NCBI GenBank assembly: GCA_036435485.1
Contig: CM071600.1
Span: 120,412,046 to 120,476,045, forward strand
Source of the DNA: Saposhnikovia divaricata
Taxonomy: Eukaryota; Streptophyta; Magnoliopsida; Apiales; Apiaceae
DNA: 64,000 nucleotides
Reading direction: 5' to 3'
How positions within the stretch are numbered: the first letter of the stretch is position 1; each line of letters opens with the position of its first letter. Shown here one piece after another: positions 11,369 through 23,505 of the stretch. The position numbers were made by a program, and so were the translations under genes. The notes under the pieces were generated by a model. That model was given only the letters and a program-made list of their open reading frames with translations, did not search any database and had not been told where the DNA came from.

Positions 11369-12476
11369 TGTTGGGACAATCAGATCTTGGCACTGCGATT
11401 ATTGATACAATAAATTAACGAGTACGAATAGAAAATTCACCTTGTTAACGGTTGATTCCACGCTCTTCTATTGTATTCCCAAATTCCCTTGAGCGAAGTC
11501 TGGCCTTCGTCTTCTCAAGTTAACCTCTCTTCTTGCTCCTGGGTGGCTACTAAATTTTTTTCGACCCGCACCCAGCAAGAAGAGAATAGGAATATATATA
11601 GGCTACAATAGGGATCATGGACAATTAGGTTGGGCCTTCTAATTACATCTTGAGCCTAGCCCAATGTAATTAAATATTAATTCAATCCACTAAAGAATTA
11701 ATATTTGCACTACCTTTCCTAATACCGTAATTTAATTAATTAATTCGGTTCCAATATTATTTGCTTATTAAATTCCCCATGTTTAAAATATCGCATGTCC
11801 ATTAATTAAATAAATTACTGATAATTCATTTAATTAATATCTTTTATCCTTGATCATCCACTCAACCTTTATTTAATTATGCCGGAATAAATCCACCTGC
11901 AGGGTTTCACATAATTAAATATTTTTGAGCTTTCAAGGGGACATCATTAACCCGAATATTATCAGGACATGGATTCCTTCAATAAATAATATCCCACAAT
12001 ATATATTATTTCATCACCCAAAATATAATGATATAATTCACAAGAATTATTTCATATATAAATCAAAGCATGTAAATAATATATACGTGTCAATTATTAT
12101 TTCCGGATTAAGAACCTAAGCATTAATAATAACATAGAATCTTAGTTCACCTTCTTAATCAGTATAAGGGAACAATTCTAAATTTGATCCTGTTCAATAT
12201 ACACAAAGTATACTAGTATTATTTATTAGTCAATATAAACTATTATAAATAATACTACAGCCATTCCAGTGGATTGTCTAACTCCACCTGTGCTGTGAAC
12301 CTTATTATATTATATAAACCGTATTTAATAATCTAATATTCTGTATCCCATTTGATACTAGATTATTCACAATATATAATATTTAGACAACATGTAAACA
12401 TTTAAATGATTCTCAATTAAACCGGCCAGAAATAAATGTAAATACTTCAAATAAATATTTTCAGTATACACCAACA
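11369..12476 (-). repeat. 5' LTR of the nested copia element
   Basis: Same ends as the left LTR (TGTTGGGAC and ACCAACA). On the minus strand a TATATATA-type box lies at about 11590-11603, a plausible core promoter for the element. The sequence carries the promoter and the start of the genomic RNA. Confidence 0.95.
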
Positions 12477-13348
12477 GAACTAACTCTGAAAGTTGGATAA
12501 AACAAAGTTGAGCTGCATTTTTGAGAAGCTTCTCAGTAGGTACCTTTTCCAGTACTTTGAGTTTCTGTTGAGGCATTCCAGTTAACATCATTTCATGCCC
12601 TTGGAAAGTAAATACCATTTCCAACTTACTGAAATCCCACTTGTTAGAACCCAAAGTCTTTAACCACTGTATACCAAGTACCATGTCACAACTTCCTAAT
12701 GGAATCAACAAGACATCTGTAGTAAAGGTTTGATTCTGAAAAACCCAACTGAAGTCTTGGCACATAGTCTTGGCACATAGTTTGACAAGCAAGATGATTA
12801 CCATCTGCAACAGTAACAGCTTGAGGAGGCATATTTTTCAGTTTACAGCCCAATTTCTTAGCCATATTGATATCCAAAAAGTTTTGTGTGCTACCAGAAT
12901 CAGTTAAAATATGCAATACAGAACCCTTACACTTCCCTTCCACTCTCATTGTATGAAACCCATGGTTACCTGTCAAAGCATTGACTGAAATTTGTGGCTC
13001 AGAAAAATCATAATCTCCCTCCAAATCCAAGTCACACAAGGCTGCATCCACTGGTAACTCTCCTGGAATTTCAACAGTAAACAACTGTGCCTCTTTAAAT
13101 TGACATTTATGGCTTCTATCATATGGTTTGTCACAATAGTAACATAAGTCCTTAGCCATTTTTTCTGCCCTTACCTCTGCAGGAATGTGTCTAAAAGTCT
13201 TAGCCTGTTTCTGTGTACCTCTTGCCACTTCTAAAGGTTTAGCTGGTGTAGACAACAATGGAGGTTTTATGTTGGCCAGAGCAGGCCCTGATTTTATAGA
13301 CCACGTACTAGACTTAACCCCAGTCACTTTCAGAGTCTCTTCTTGCAA
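12477..13348 (-). pseudogene. Gypsy gag C-terminus and protease, frameshifted
   Basis: The zinc knuckle CYYCDKPYDRSHKC (about 13100-13150) is followed by an aspartic protease with the active-site pattern LTDSGSTQNF (about 12880-12910). A perfect tandem copy of 13 bp (12753-12765 and 12766-12778) shifts the frame in the middle of the protease. The open piece at 12367-12810 continues the protease fold (TTDVLLIPLG, then DMVLGIQWL) in the other frame. The frame is then cut by the copia LTR at 12476. In the upstream direction a poly-C run near 13426 separates this piece from the gag N-terminus. Confidence 0.85.
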
Positions 13349-13419
13349 TCTTGCAAACTCAATTTCTTGAGCAATCGTAGTAGGCTTAAATGCTTTTACA
13401 AAAGGTTTAAAAGCAGGTC

Positions 13420-14013
13420 TTAACCCCCCCCCCCCAAAAAACTATTCAGAACATATGAGTCTCGACTATTATGCAACATTAAAGCCCTCAAATCCTCAAA
13501 TTTATCAATATACTTTTCCAAAGAATCATTCTGAACAAGCTTATTGAATTGTTCAACAATATCAGCTTCATTGCCATCCCTAAATCTAGCACTCAAATCA
13601 ATCACAAAAATATTCCAATCTACATTCTTCCTATTCGCCATATAATTGAGAACCCAATTTTCTGCCTTATCAATCATATTCAAAGAAGCAAGATCTACTT
13701 TCTGATCTTCAGGAATCTTACACAAAGCAAAATACTTACAGCACTTCTTGACCCAAACCCTAGTGCCATTACCATCAAACTTAGGAAAATCAAGTTTTGG
13801 TGTAAGACCTAAAGGCCTTAATTGAGCATTAACTGTTTGATTAACAGGCAAGTTAATTCCAGATCGAGGAGGTTCAGAAGAAGTACCTTTATCCTTTTCT
13901 GAACGCAATTCACGCATAATCGACATCATTTTTGCAAATTGCTTGTTATGTTCATCTAATAGCTTGTTCTGATCTGCGATTTGTTGTTCCAAGTTCTTGA
14001 CATGATCATCCAT
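13420..14013 (-). pseudogene. Gypsy gag N-terminal part
   Basis: The ATG at 14013 opens a 197-codon frame. An N-terminal coiled coil of about 40 residues is followed by the retrotransposon Gag capsid region (PKFDGNG, W..KCCKYF, then MANRKNVDW and ARFRD). The frame ends in glycines encoded by a 12-base homopolymer (poly-C on the plus strand near 13426-13437), directly followed by a stop. The normal continuation lies in another frame, so the homopolymer has probably changed length. Gag would form the particle shell. Confidence 0.83.
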
Positions 14014-14075
14014 GGCGGTGCGACGTGTTCTTGGTTCCAGATTGTTATAAACCCTAATTACTGGACTCGATTACT

Positions 14076-14087
14076 GCTCTGATACCA
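14076..14087 (-). other. Primer binding site of the gypsy element (tRNA-Met type)
   Basis: The minus strand reads TGGTATCAGAGC one base inside the 5' LTR, the classic plant initiator tRNA-Met primer site. Confidence 0.88.
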
Positions 14088-14088
14088 C

Positions 14089-14432
14089 TGATAAAGATGT
14101 TTTATTCAACATCTTCATTAACACTTCAACAAACAGATATTCATAGTAATACAGAGAGAGATATTGAGAGAGATAAAGAAAGAGAATAAGAAAGGAGATG
14201 AGAGATTTTACAAATTCTGTTTTTTGATAAAAATGAACAATGATTCTCGTTACAAATCCCAGCTGAGCTGTTATAGTTCAAAAGAAACTAACTTTCCCGC
14301 CAAAAGACAAGAAACAAATTTGACCACAATTACAAAGTCAAACACCAAATTAAAAATGAAAATAAAATTCCATGAATTTTCTTTGAATTTCCTTTATTTA
14401 TTAACTACTCGACTACTTTGGCCTATAGTACA
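14089..14432 (-). repeat. 5' LTR of the gypsy element
   Basis: Starts TGATAAAGATG and ends TAGTACA on the plus strand. Aligns with 1328-1668 with roughly 20 substitutions and a few short indels, far more divergent than the nested copia LTR pair. Confidence 0.88.
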
Positions 14433-15519
14433 GAAAAAAAGGTCACAAAAGGATATCACAATCCTTCCGACTTAACTAGTGATGGATTAATCTCACAAAT
14501 CTTTTAAACAACTAGGAAAACAACAACGCGTTGGTTCAAATATCAAATATCTCATGTTTTAAAAATTATATTCAAGACACTGACAAATAAACTAAATCCT
14601 AGTCGAGTTTTCACTTTTCATGGAGGTTAGAGCACCATTCACCCACATAGAAAGGTTGGTCAAGGGCTAATAAAATTAAGTGAATTGCATTTTAAATTAA
14701 TTTGCCTTCTAGATACCTGCAACACTCTTAATTAGTTTATCATGGTCGATCCCAATTTCATTTGAGTTAATAAAGAGAGATATATGACCGAGTCCTTTCG
14801 CACTAAGAAAAACAAGTTGAAATAATTTGTTGAACTAATTTCCATATTATCTTATACTAATATCAACCATATATTATTGGTACTTGAATTGAGTTGGTAG
14901 AGTTTCACAATCCAAAGAACTCTTTAGTGGTCACAATTAAAGTTTCACCCCATAGTTTATTAATCATTTTATAGTAAACTTTTATTTATAAATTGCTTCA
15001 TTCTCCAGCAAATTACCCAAAAAGTCTAATGCCAACAAAAGTTTGTCTCTTGTAACACAAAGACAAATCATAAAAAACACAATAATTTTACTTAATCATG
15101 AAGAAATATATTTACCTAAAAATTAAATCATCCAATTAATTTGGTTCACCGTGCAAATATCATTTGGTTAGCACTTAAAACTTAAAAGTTACTATAAAAC
15201 TGATGTATATGGTTCTTATGTGTATAAGTTGCTACAATGACACTTCTACTTCTAGCTAGTGTCAAAATCCTCCTAGCCTTTGATCATTAATTAATTAGCT
15301 AGATTGTTGCTTGCATTATAAGTATGTCATGTATGTGGTTCATTTTCTGCAAGTACTATTTTCAGATTTTGTAGTGGTACGTACTATCACATATACAGGA
15401 GTACCACTGCACAAATGTGCTCATGGGTTTCAAACATTTAACCCAACTACGATCAATCATTTGTCATAGCACTTGGTTGGTAGAAGAGCTAGTCCATGAG
15501 GTGATCCTTAATCTTATTT
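14433..15519. other. AT-rich spacer, no gene recognised
   Basis: No long open frame, no RNA gene and no clear repeat boundaries on either strand. Confidence 0.5.
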
Positions 15520-15716
15520 TGGGAAATTTTTTTTTCAGAATAAGTCAACTTATTTTAAGATAAAGTTAGAGATTCCTAATTTTTTTCTGAAAAAAATTAA
15601 TTTTTTTTTGCAACTTATAAAATCTCAAACATACATTAAATACTTTTAAAAAAATTATCAAAATATGAAATTTTTACCCGAAAATAAGTCCATAAGAACT
15701 TAAAAAAAGTCCAACC
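15520..15716. repeat. Dispersed repeat shared with 42075-42185
   Basis: The blocks AGAATAAGTCAACTTATTTT, AAAGTTAGAGATTCCTAA and TTTACCCGAAAATAAGT occur here and again, in the same order and orientation, at about 42088-42160. The copy here has about 90 extra bases in the middle. The right end contains CCAAACATGCCC, a word often seen at the ends of plant MITEs. The element boundaries are not defined. Confidence 0.55.
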
Positions 15717-16790
15717 AAACATGCCCTAAGTTTAATGACAGCTATAGTACTAAATTTTTGTAGTTTACGATATGCATGTACGCCTGTGTGTAGTACAGCT
15801 TATTTTTTAGCTAATGATGTGTGCAGTATATTGTTTGGTACGAAGATTTTAACGAGTACTACAAGTAAGATCAAAGTGATTTAGGAAAGGATTTTTAGAA
15901 ATTCAATTTGATAATAATTGAAGTTCAAGTACTTCACCGTGTCCATATGATTTGAATATAAACTATATTGTGAACACAAACACTATATGGCTTAGTAGAA
16001 TTTGTAAGTGTTACGTGATATCAATTTTAGTATATAAACGTTTTTTTCCTCGATTTTTCGTTGTGGGTGGCGAAAGAGTGGAAAACACGAACTTATACAA
16101 ATGTGTTAATGCTAGCTGGACTACGGTTGTTAATTGTTAACATGTACGTACCATTATTACAATTCCAACATTAAAAGGCATATGAAATTCAAGAAACATT
16201 CCCTAAGTAGCTACAATCATTAGCATTGTTCCACTTCTATTTACAACAGGCTGGCGGTCAACTGCATACGTATGTTGCAGCATACCGTACCGCACACCCA
16301 TACCGCAGAAAGTTTCTGCGGTAAGTAGAGAGATGAGCCCCCTGTTTTCACACCAAAAACCCTACTGTACACCGTACCGCAGAAATATGCTGTACATTTT
16401 GTAGACCAGGCCCCTTTACAAAAAAGAATACGAATAATAATAATACTAGCATCTAACATAAGTTGACAGAATCATTCTTTCTTTCTTATATAAACATTTC
16501 ACAACCTTGGTATTAAATTTCGTAGATAGTACAGGCCGAAATAAATTCCTGTTTGTTCATCATATATATGAGCAGGCGACTTGACTTTTTTAACATGATG
16601 ATGGAATGACAAATAAATTAAGGAGATTGTTGTTGGTGAAATGTTTTCAGAATCATGTTATGTTTTATTTGTAGACTTTGCCTTATCAATTTATTTTATT
16701 ATAATGTGCATGAAAATCAATCTATACACGTAAGGTGGCTTACGATTTAAAATCTACACACAAAAATCTATTTTGCTTGCTTAAATTGTC
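15717..16790. other. Spacer upstream of the RBOH gene
   Basis: No gene recognised. It contains a perfect 11 bp inverted repeat at 16301-16323. Open frames at 15952-16140 and 16241-16459 are short and without recognisable features. Confidence 0.5.
16301..16323. repeat. Perfect 11 bp inverted repeat with one-base loop
   Basis: TACCGCAGAAA and TTTCTGCGGTA flank a single G. A related copy of the CCGTACCGCAGAAA arm occurs about 65 bases downstream (near 16370-16385). Confidence 0.7.
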
Positions 16791-16798
16791 TATAAATA
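16791..16798 (+). promoter_or_regulatory. Possible TATA box of the RBOH gene
   Basis: TATAAATA lies about 265 bases before the start codon, which would give a 5' UTR of roughly 235 bases. Other TATA-like words exist nearby (for example at 16486), so the assignment is tentative. Confidence 0.3.
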
Positions 16799-17061
16799 AA
16801 CATGATGACCCTTTGTAAGGGGAGGAAGAAGTAGGGAAGGTTATGAACAAATGAATGCCAACTTTGTTTATTAGTAATGGAAAACAGAAGCAACACAAAA
16901 AGCATTCATTTGAATTGGTTGAGTGGCATTCATTTTCTTTCTTCCATCTTCTTTCTCTCTCACTTTGCATGATTTACTTTCCACAAATTTTTTACTATTT
17001 GTGTTTCATACCTACTGATCCTTGAATCTTACTAAATTTATATATATTTCGTTTTGTTTAT

Positions 17062-20000
17062 ATGTTCGAGATCATGAGAACTAGTTGTTCTTCTTCCAAA
17101 TCTTCCAATTACAGCCGTGCATTTGATCTTCCTCAAGATCATATTCATTATGATGAGCATGGTTTTCGACATAATGGAGGAGGTGCAATGCTGCCTGTTT
17201 TTCTTAATGACCTTCGTCGCAACGCTGTTGATCAACGACCTGTTGTAGTTCTTGATGATGGTGGTGATGATGATGATGATTTAGTAGAAGTGACATTAGA
17301 GCTTCAGAAAGAGCACAACTCTGTTGTCCTCTGTAGTATTGCTCCTCCTCCAATTAGTATTAATTGTGATAGTAATTGTTCTGTAGCTTCAACTTCTTCT
17401 ATTGCCGGCACTGGAAGGAGTATTCCTGCTAGTTCTAGGATTGGAAGGAAATTTCAGTGGCTGAGAACGCTGTCGTTTTCATCTACGGATATTAATCATC
17501 TGGATTTAACAACGCGAGATGCAATGAAATTGAAAGCTAAGCTGGTTAGAACGAAATCCTGTGCTCAACGAGCACTTGGAGGACTCCGATTTATTAATAA
17601 AACCATGGGTGATTCATCGGAGCCGAATGAGCTGTGGAAAAAAGTGGAGTCCCGGTTTGATTCTCTCGCCAAGGATGGACTTCTTTCTAGACATGACTTT
17701 GCTGATTGCATTGGTACTTCCTCCAAACACGCAAACATAGATAGACACAGTGACGGATGTTAAAACTTTACTATGATGGAATAGTGTCCCTCTGTAACCT
17801 GGTTCTGCCACCGCTAGACATACAATTACTAGTTTCTTCGGTTTTCATATATGAAGTGATTAATCTTTGGTGTTTGATTATATGATAGGGATGGCCGACT
17901 CCAAGGAGTTTGCATTGGGGGTGTTTGATGTGCTGGAAAGACGACGACGCCATCAGGAGAAGATAGGACACATTACTAAAGCTGAGCTCCACGATTTTTG
18001 GTTGCAGATTACAGACCAAAGTTTTGATGCTCGGCTTAAAATTTTCTTTGACATGTAATTTACTTTTCGTATATCTTAATTTGAAACATGCATCTTTTAG
18101 CATCTTCAGCTACCAGAGAAGGTTCAAAGGATTAACGTTACATGGATATTATAAGTTTGGAGACCAAGATATTACCAAATTAATACATCCACAGCACATA
18201 ACTTCCTTACTAGGAAATTAGGTAACAATTATTGATTATTGAGATTTATATTTTTGTTCTCAGGGCGGACAGCAATGAAGATGGAAGAGTCACAAGGAAT
18301 GAAGTGCAGGAGGTAAGAATGTTCTTAACTACCTTCTATCTACCAGAATGTTTTATCACTCTATTCTAATTGAAAAATTGGTCAAGAAACGCATATACTA
18401 CCTAACATGCTACTGCATAGATCAATTCATTTCTTCTGAGAAAATTGTTATTTCTTCTCCTCTTTCAGTTACTGGCTGCAATATCTTAGTTTTCCACATC
18501 TTATTAATTGTCTTAACTGCTGACAGGCAAAAATTTTGCACCTAATTTTTGTTTGAAATAAAAGGAGTAACTCTTTGTTACTAGAACAACATCAATCCAG
18601 TGACAAGCTAACAGATTGTATGAAGTATGTCATTCCTGGAGTCAATATTATCTAACGAATGGCTGACTGGTTGTGCCTCCGCAACCAACTAAAACATATG
18701 TGATTCAAACACGTATCCATTGACAATCACGCAATTATAAGGCATCAGATAGAGAAAAATTAGTTGAAGCAACAGTATTAATTACAATGTACATAATATT
18801 TGTTTTTTTTCATTACAGCTAATCATGCTTAGTGCATCAGCAAATAAGCTATCCAAACTAAAAGAGAGAGCAGAGGAATACGCTGCATTGATCATGGAAG
18901 AATTAGACCCTGAAAATCTTGGGTACATTGAGGTAACTTCTGAATGTCTTACATAAGTAAGATTGTACATGGATGTTAAACATCATCTTTCTAAGAATTT
19001 TAGACATTTTACAAATTTTTAGCATCCCTGTAATGAGGGTAAAGTGCCACTTTTACTGTTAACTAATTTACTTGCTCTAGATTTCGGCTTCTATGATGTC
19101 ATACACTCATACCATCTGCAAACTAGATTTTGAGATGGAATAATTATGTCCGTCTGACTGTATCTTATCTCTACATGCATCTGTATCCATCCCAACATCT
19201 ATACCGCTAAACGTATAACTACTAACCAACATCAACTTCTACATGTACATGTATATCTATTTCCTTAGCTATTATATTTTTCCATATCTGATAGTTTGGA
19301 ACACTTATTACAGTAGCAGCCCTTAGACCATCTTGTTTTATTAATATGTGATACCAAATCAAATGCTAGAATCAACATTAATAAATATGAACAGATAGCA
19401 GCAGTTATCATTTATTATATATAAATTATTTGTTATTGCTTGGCCTTATGATTAATAAATATACTGATCTCAGAATGACAGTTGTTTCTCGACTACCTCG
19501 ATGTAGTAGGTAAGAAATAAAAAATGACGAATATTTTATTTTTCAAGATGAAATTGTGCCTGCGAAAAATTCTAACATGCCCTTCATACAGTTATGGCAG
19601 TTGGAAGCACTGTTACTTCAAAGGGAAAACTACATGAACTATAGCAGACCTCTGAGTACAGCTAGTGTAGGCTGGAGCCAAAACTTAAATGCTTACGGGG
19701 CCGGTGTTCTGTGTAGACTGCGATTTAAACTCAAGTGCCTAGCATTAGAGAACTGGCAGAGGGGTTGGATCTTGTTGCTATGGGTGTCAGCCATGGCTGG
19801 ACTCTTTGTTTGGAAATTCATCCAGTATAAGGAAAAGGCTGCATTTCAAGTCATGGGCTATTGCTTGACAACTGCCAAAGGGGCAGCTGAAACTCTGAAG
19901 CTTAACATGGCACTCATTCTTTTACCGATTTGCAGAAATATATTGACATTTCTCCGGTCTACAAGAGCTAGACTTTTCATCCCTTTCAACGACAACATTA

Positions 20001-23000
20001 ATTTTCACAAGGTAAGAGAATAAATAATGTGACTACTGTTTCGACTAAAGTATAATCATTCAAATTCCTTGCTGTCCGGAACATATAATATGTCAATGTC
20101 AATTAACAATACATGTCATGAAGACGCGAGGATTACTATTACAAATGCACAATAACTAATTAGATACGATCCATTTAAGTAGTAGTCTTATGTAGAACCA
20201 GAAGTTGTACAGAACTATAGAGATAAACTTTTACAAATAAATAGTGCATCCTTTTTTTTAAGGTTTGTACCTGATGTTTCAAAACTGTCAAATTTTCAGA
20301 TAATTGCTTATGCGATAGGAATTGGAGTAGTTATCCATGCAGGCAACCACATGGCTTGCGATTTTCCTCGTCTGATCAATTCGTCGCCTGAAAGTTTTGC
20401 CCTCATAGCCTCAGATTTCCATAACAAAAAGCCTAGCTACAAATACCTTTTGACCGGGGTTGAAGGAATTACTGGGATTTCCATGGTTATACTATTGATT
20501 ATTGCATTCACACTGGCAACCCCATACTTTCGGAAAAATGTTTTAAAGCTGCCAGGGCCTTTTGATCGATTGACTGGATTTAATGCATTTTGGTTTTCCC
20601 ATCACCTTACTGCTCTAGTCTACATTTTGCTATTAGTCCATGGAAACTTCTTGTTCTTGGTCGACAAATGGTACCAGAAAACAGTAAGAACTTCTACATC
20701 ACTCTATCTCTAATTCATTCCAATCTTTTGATAAATATATTTCAATCAACTTCAGACTATATATACATTTCAATCGTTGATCTATAAAGTATCAAAAAGT
20801 TCCTATTAGGTTCTCTTACATTTCCAGTGATCATCATATCCTGAATATTTGGAATGCTTGATAAATTACATTTTCTTACAAAAAAGTCACCGTTTTTGTA
20901 ATGCAACTGGAGAATTGGTTATGGAGCATATGTATCTGATACAGTATATAATAGTAGTCTTAATAAACTGCTGAAAGCATTATTCTGGTGTCTCAGACAT
21001 GGATGTACATCTCTGTTCCCCTATTGCTTTATGTGGCAGAGCGATGTCTGAGAACATGTCGATCAAAATATTATTCTGTGAAGCTCTTGAAGGTAATCCG
21101 TTTTTTTATTACTCGTGACTTTAGATAATCATAGCTATTGTATGCTATTTATTAGATCATTTCAATTTTTTTTCAGGTTTCAATTCTACCTGGAGATGTC
21201 TTCAACATTATCATGTCAAAACCAAGCGGATTTAGGTATAAAAGTGGGCAGTACATATTTCTTCAGTGCCCATCAATATCTCCTTTCGAATGGTAAGTTT
21301 GTTTTTTTCAGCTGATAAGCAATTCCATTCTGTAAATAGCACTCCTTTTGAAAAGTGAAATATCTCTCTAAACAACCATTCAGGCATCCATTTTCTATTA
21401 CTTCAGCACCAGGAGATGACTACCTAAGTATTCACATTCGGACAGTAGGAGATTGGACGCAAGAGCTAAAACGAGTATTTACAGAAGACAACTGCTCACC
21501 ATGTGTCATTGGCCGAGCAAAGTTTGGACAGCATCATGTGGATCAAACAGGGTGAATACATTATATCTATTAAGATGTTTTAATCTTAAATTTAACAATT
21601 GCCTAGTAGGATCATAAGGTTCCCCATCTCAACAAATGCAGTATGTTTGACATAATTTCACTAGTCAAGTCATTACTGTTTTATTTCAAGTCAGATATGT
21701 CAGCAATTATAATTGGAAAGACACTGATCATATACTCGAAAATCTAATAAAACATATCACCTTACTGCAGTTTACCGAGATTGTTCGTGGATGGACCTTA
21801 TGGTGCTCCAGCCCAAGACTACCAAAACTACGACATTTTACTTCTTGTTGGACTTGGAATTGGAGCAACTCCTTTTATAAGCATTCTCAGAGATCTAATT
21901 AACAACACAAGAACATTTGAAGATCAAACGGTGAGTAAGATCAATTCAACTGTGACATTCTTTTTCCTAATTGGTAGTAGTGTTTGTTCTTGATTCTCAT
22001 CCACTTAATGGTAATTGTTGCACTGTTGCTGGCCTAGGATTCAAACACTGAAAATAGCAAGTCAGAAGATAGCCTAACTAGCTTTGCGTCCTCAAGTATG
22101 ACACCAAATGAAAAAAAGAAATCACGGAGGACTAGAAGTGCACATTTCTATTGGGTTACCAGAGAACCTGGGTCCTTTGAGTGGTTTGAAGGAGTAATGA
22201 ATGAAGTAGCAGAGATGGACCATAAGGTAAGAGAATCGGAACTTAAAGAATTGTAGTTAGATAGCTCATCTCCATAATTTCATAATGAGAGTCCAATTCA
22301 GTTCACTAAGAATTACTTCTAACAGGGCCATATTGAGATGCACAACTATCTTACTAGTGTTTATGAAGAGGGTGATGCAAGGTCCACCCTAATAACAATG
22401 GTTCAAGCTCTCAACCATGCCAAACATGGTATTGATATCCTCTCTGGAACCAGGGTAAGTTACTAATATTATACCTATCGTTATTTTACCCATTTAAATC
22501 ACTCAACACCCTTTTCTATTCACAAATTATGCAGATAAATCTTACTACACAATTTAGAGGCAATTTTTTTAATGCAATTATGCGATAAAAACAAGCATTC
22601 AATATGCAGGTGAGGACACATTTCGCAAGGCCAAATTGGAAGGAGGAGTTCACAAAAATAGCTCAGAAGCATCCTTTTGCCACAGTAGGTAAGGCATTAT
22701 GTTGTCAATTTAACTAGACTTAATCGCCTCGAGTCACCATGTGCTAGTTTGAAGTAAAAACTCCATAAGAAGAAGGATAAGCAATCTTAGGCATTTTACA
22801 GGATTACTTTTCATATATACAACAGTGCAATTTCCTGTGATGAGCAATAAACAAGCAACCTGACTGACAATGTTAAATTATATAAAGACTGAGAACGCTG
22901 ATTAAAACAGCATTGTGCTTTCCAGGTGTGTTTTACTGTGGATTGCCTGTGCTTGCTAAAGAACTGAAGGAGTTGTCACATGAGTTAAGTCACAAGACAT

Positions 23001-23035
23001 CGACACGCTTCGAGTTTCACAAAGAATACTTCTAA
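17062..23035 (+). CDS. RBOHE: Respiratory burst oxidase homolog (NADPH oxidase), RBOHE-like, 14 exons
   Basis: Plasma-membrane NADPH oxidase that passes electrons from cytosolic NADPH through FAD and two haems to apoplastic oxygen, making superoxide. Exons: 17062-17713, 17889-18054, 18264-18312, 18819-18932, 19592-20011, 20300-20683, 20997-21092, 21177-21292, 21384-21551, 21771-21930, 22038-22226, 22326-22454, 22610-22688, 22926-23035. They are GT-AG throughout, phase-consistent, 2832 bp, 943 residues. The N-terminus has GGAMLPVFLNDL, an acidic run and a basic region. EF-hand 1 is canonical (DSNEDGRVTRNE, about 275-286). EF-hand 2 (about 319-330) ends in Gln instead of Glu. Six-helix ferric-reductase core with haem-ligand histidines (HAGNH, SHHL, VHGN). 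FAD site HPFSITSAPGDD. NADPH sites DGPYGAPAQDY, GLGIGATP and VFYCG. C-terminus FEFHKEYF. The N-terminal motif and EF-hand region resemble Arabidopsis RBOHE more than RBOHD, from memory of the family. Confidence 0.95.
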
Positions 23036-23430
23036 AGAAGATTATTTGCCTTCAAATCCCCAAGTGTTCTCCCTAATTGTCAAGAGATAATATACGAATC
23101 AGGAAAATGCATGTATACAACAATTAGGAACAAGAAGAATGCATATACTACAAACTCAATGTACTACTGCAATTATTAGATTAGGAAATTCAATGGAGAT
23201 TCAGGAAGATATCATGTATATTTCGACATTAATAGATAAATGAATAATTATAGTAAGACAGACATTGTTGCAGAGGCAGCTTAGCATGAAATGTTTTATA
23301 TCTTTAAAATTAAATTTATTTGACATTGTTCAATGTGGTGTTGTACATTAGTACATATACTGGTTACTTGAACATACATAAAATACGAACTAAAATAACA
23401 TAATTTAATTAAGAAAGTACCTTCTGTTTT
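23036..23430. other. RBOH 3' UTR and spacer
   Basis: Sequence downstream of the RBOH stop codon with no open frame. It probably holds the 3' UTR and polyadenylation site (several AATAAA-like words), followed by the solo LTR at 23431. Confidence 0.5.
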
Positions 23431-23505
23431 TGTTAATAAATATATGATACTGGTAAAGCCCAATTCCTAACACCTTAAGGTTTTAGGAGAGTTGGTAACT
23501 TAACA
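23431..23505 (+). mobile_element. Solo LTR of a TRIM-type element
   Basis: A 75 bp unit starting TGTTAATAAATATATGAT and ending GGTAACTTAACA. It matches both LTR-like ends of the TRIM at 53521-53907 over the core AATTCCTAACACCTTAAGG to TTTTAGGAGA. It is flanked on both sides by GTTTT (23426-23430 and 23506-23510), a perfect 5 bp target duplication. No primer binding site follows, so it is a solo LTR. Confidence 0.75.

Larger units (their letters stand above)
4559..12476 (-). mobile_element. Ty1/copia LTR retrotransposon nested in the gypsy element
   Basis: Two 1108 bp LTRs (4559-5666 and 11369-12476) differ at only about six positions by eye. Between them on the minus strand lie a ~1.7 kb leader, gag and a complete pol frame in copia order (protease, integrase, reverse transcriptase, RNase H). 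The tRNA-Met-type primer site abuts the right LTR and a purine tract abuts the left one. The flanking gypsy bases AAACT (left) and GAACT (right) look like a 5 bp target duplication with one later substitution, and the gypsy protease and reverse transcriptase regions lie on either side. The lineage is uncertain, perhaps Tork/TAR-like. Confidence 0.95.
1328..14432 (-). mobile_element. Ty3/gypsy chromovirus LTR retrotransposon (Reina-like), interrupted by a Ty1/copia element
   Basis: Two similar ~340 bp terminal repeats (1328-1668 and 14089-14432) bound a minus-strand element. It has a tRNA-Met-type primer binding site inside the right LTR, a purine-rich tract next to the left LTR, and the order gag, zinc knuckle, protease, reverse transcriptase, RNase H, integrase, chromodomain. 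Removing the copia insertion (4559-12476) leaves about 5.2 kb, a size that with the short LTRs suggests the Reina lineage (moderate confidence). The LTRs differ by roughly 20 substitutions plus indels. The coding region carries many stops and frameshifts, so this is an old, dead copy. I could not find a convincing 5 bp target duplication (flanks ATCGT and GAAAA). Confidence 0.9.
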
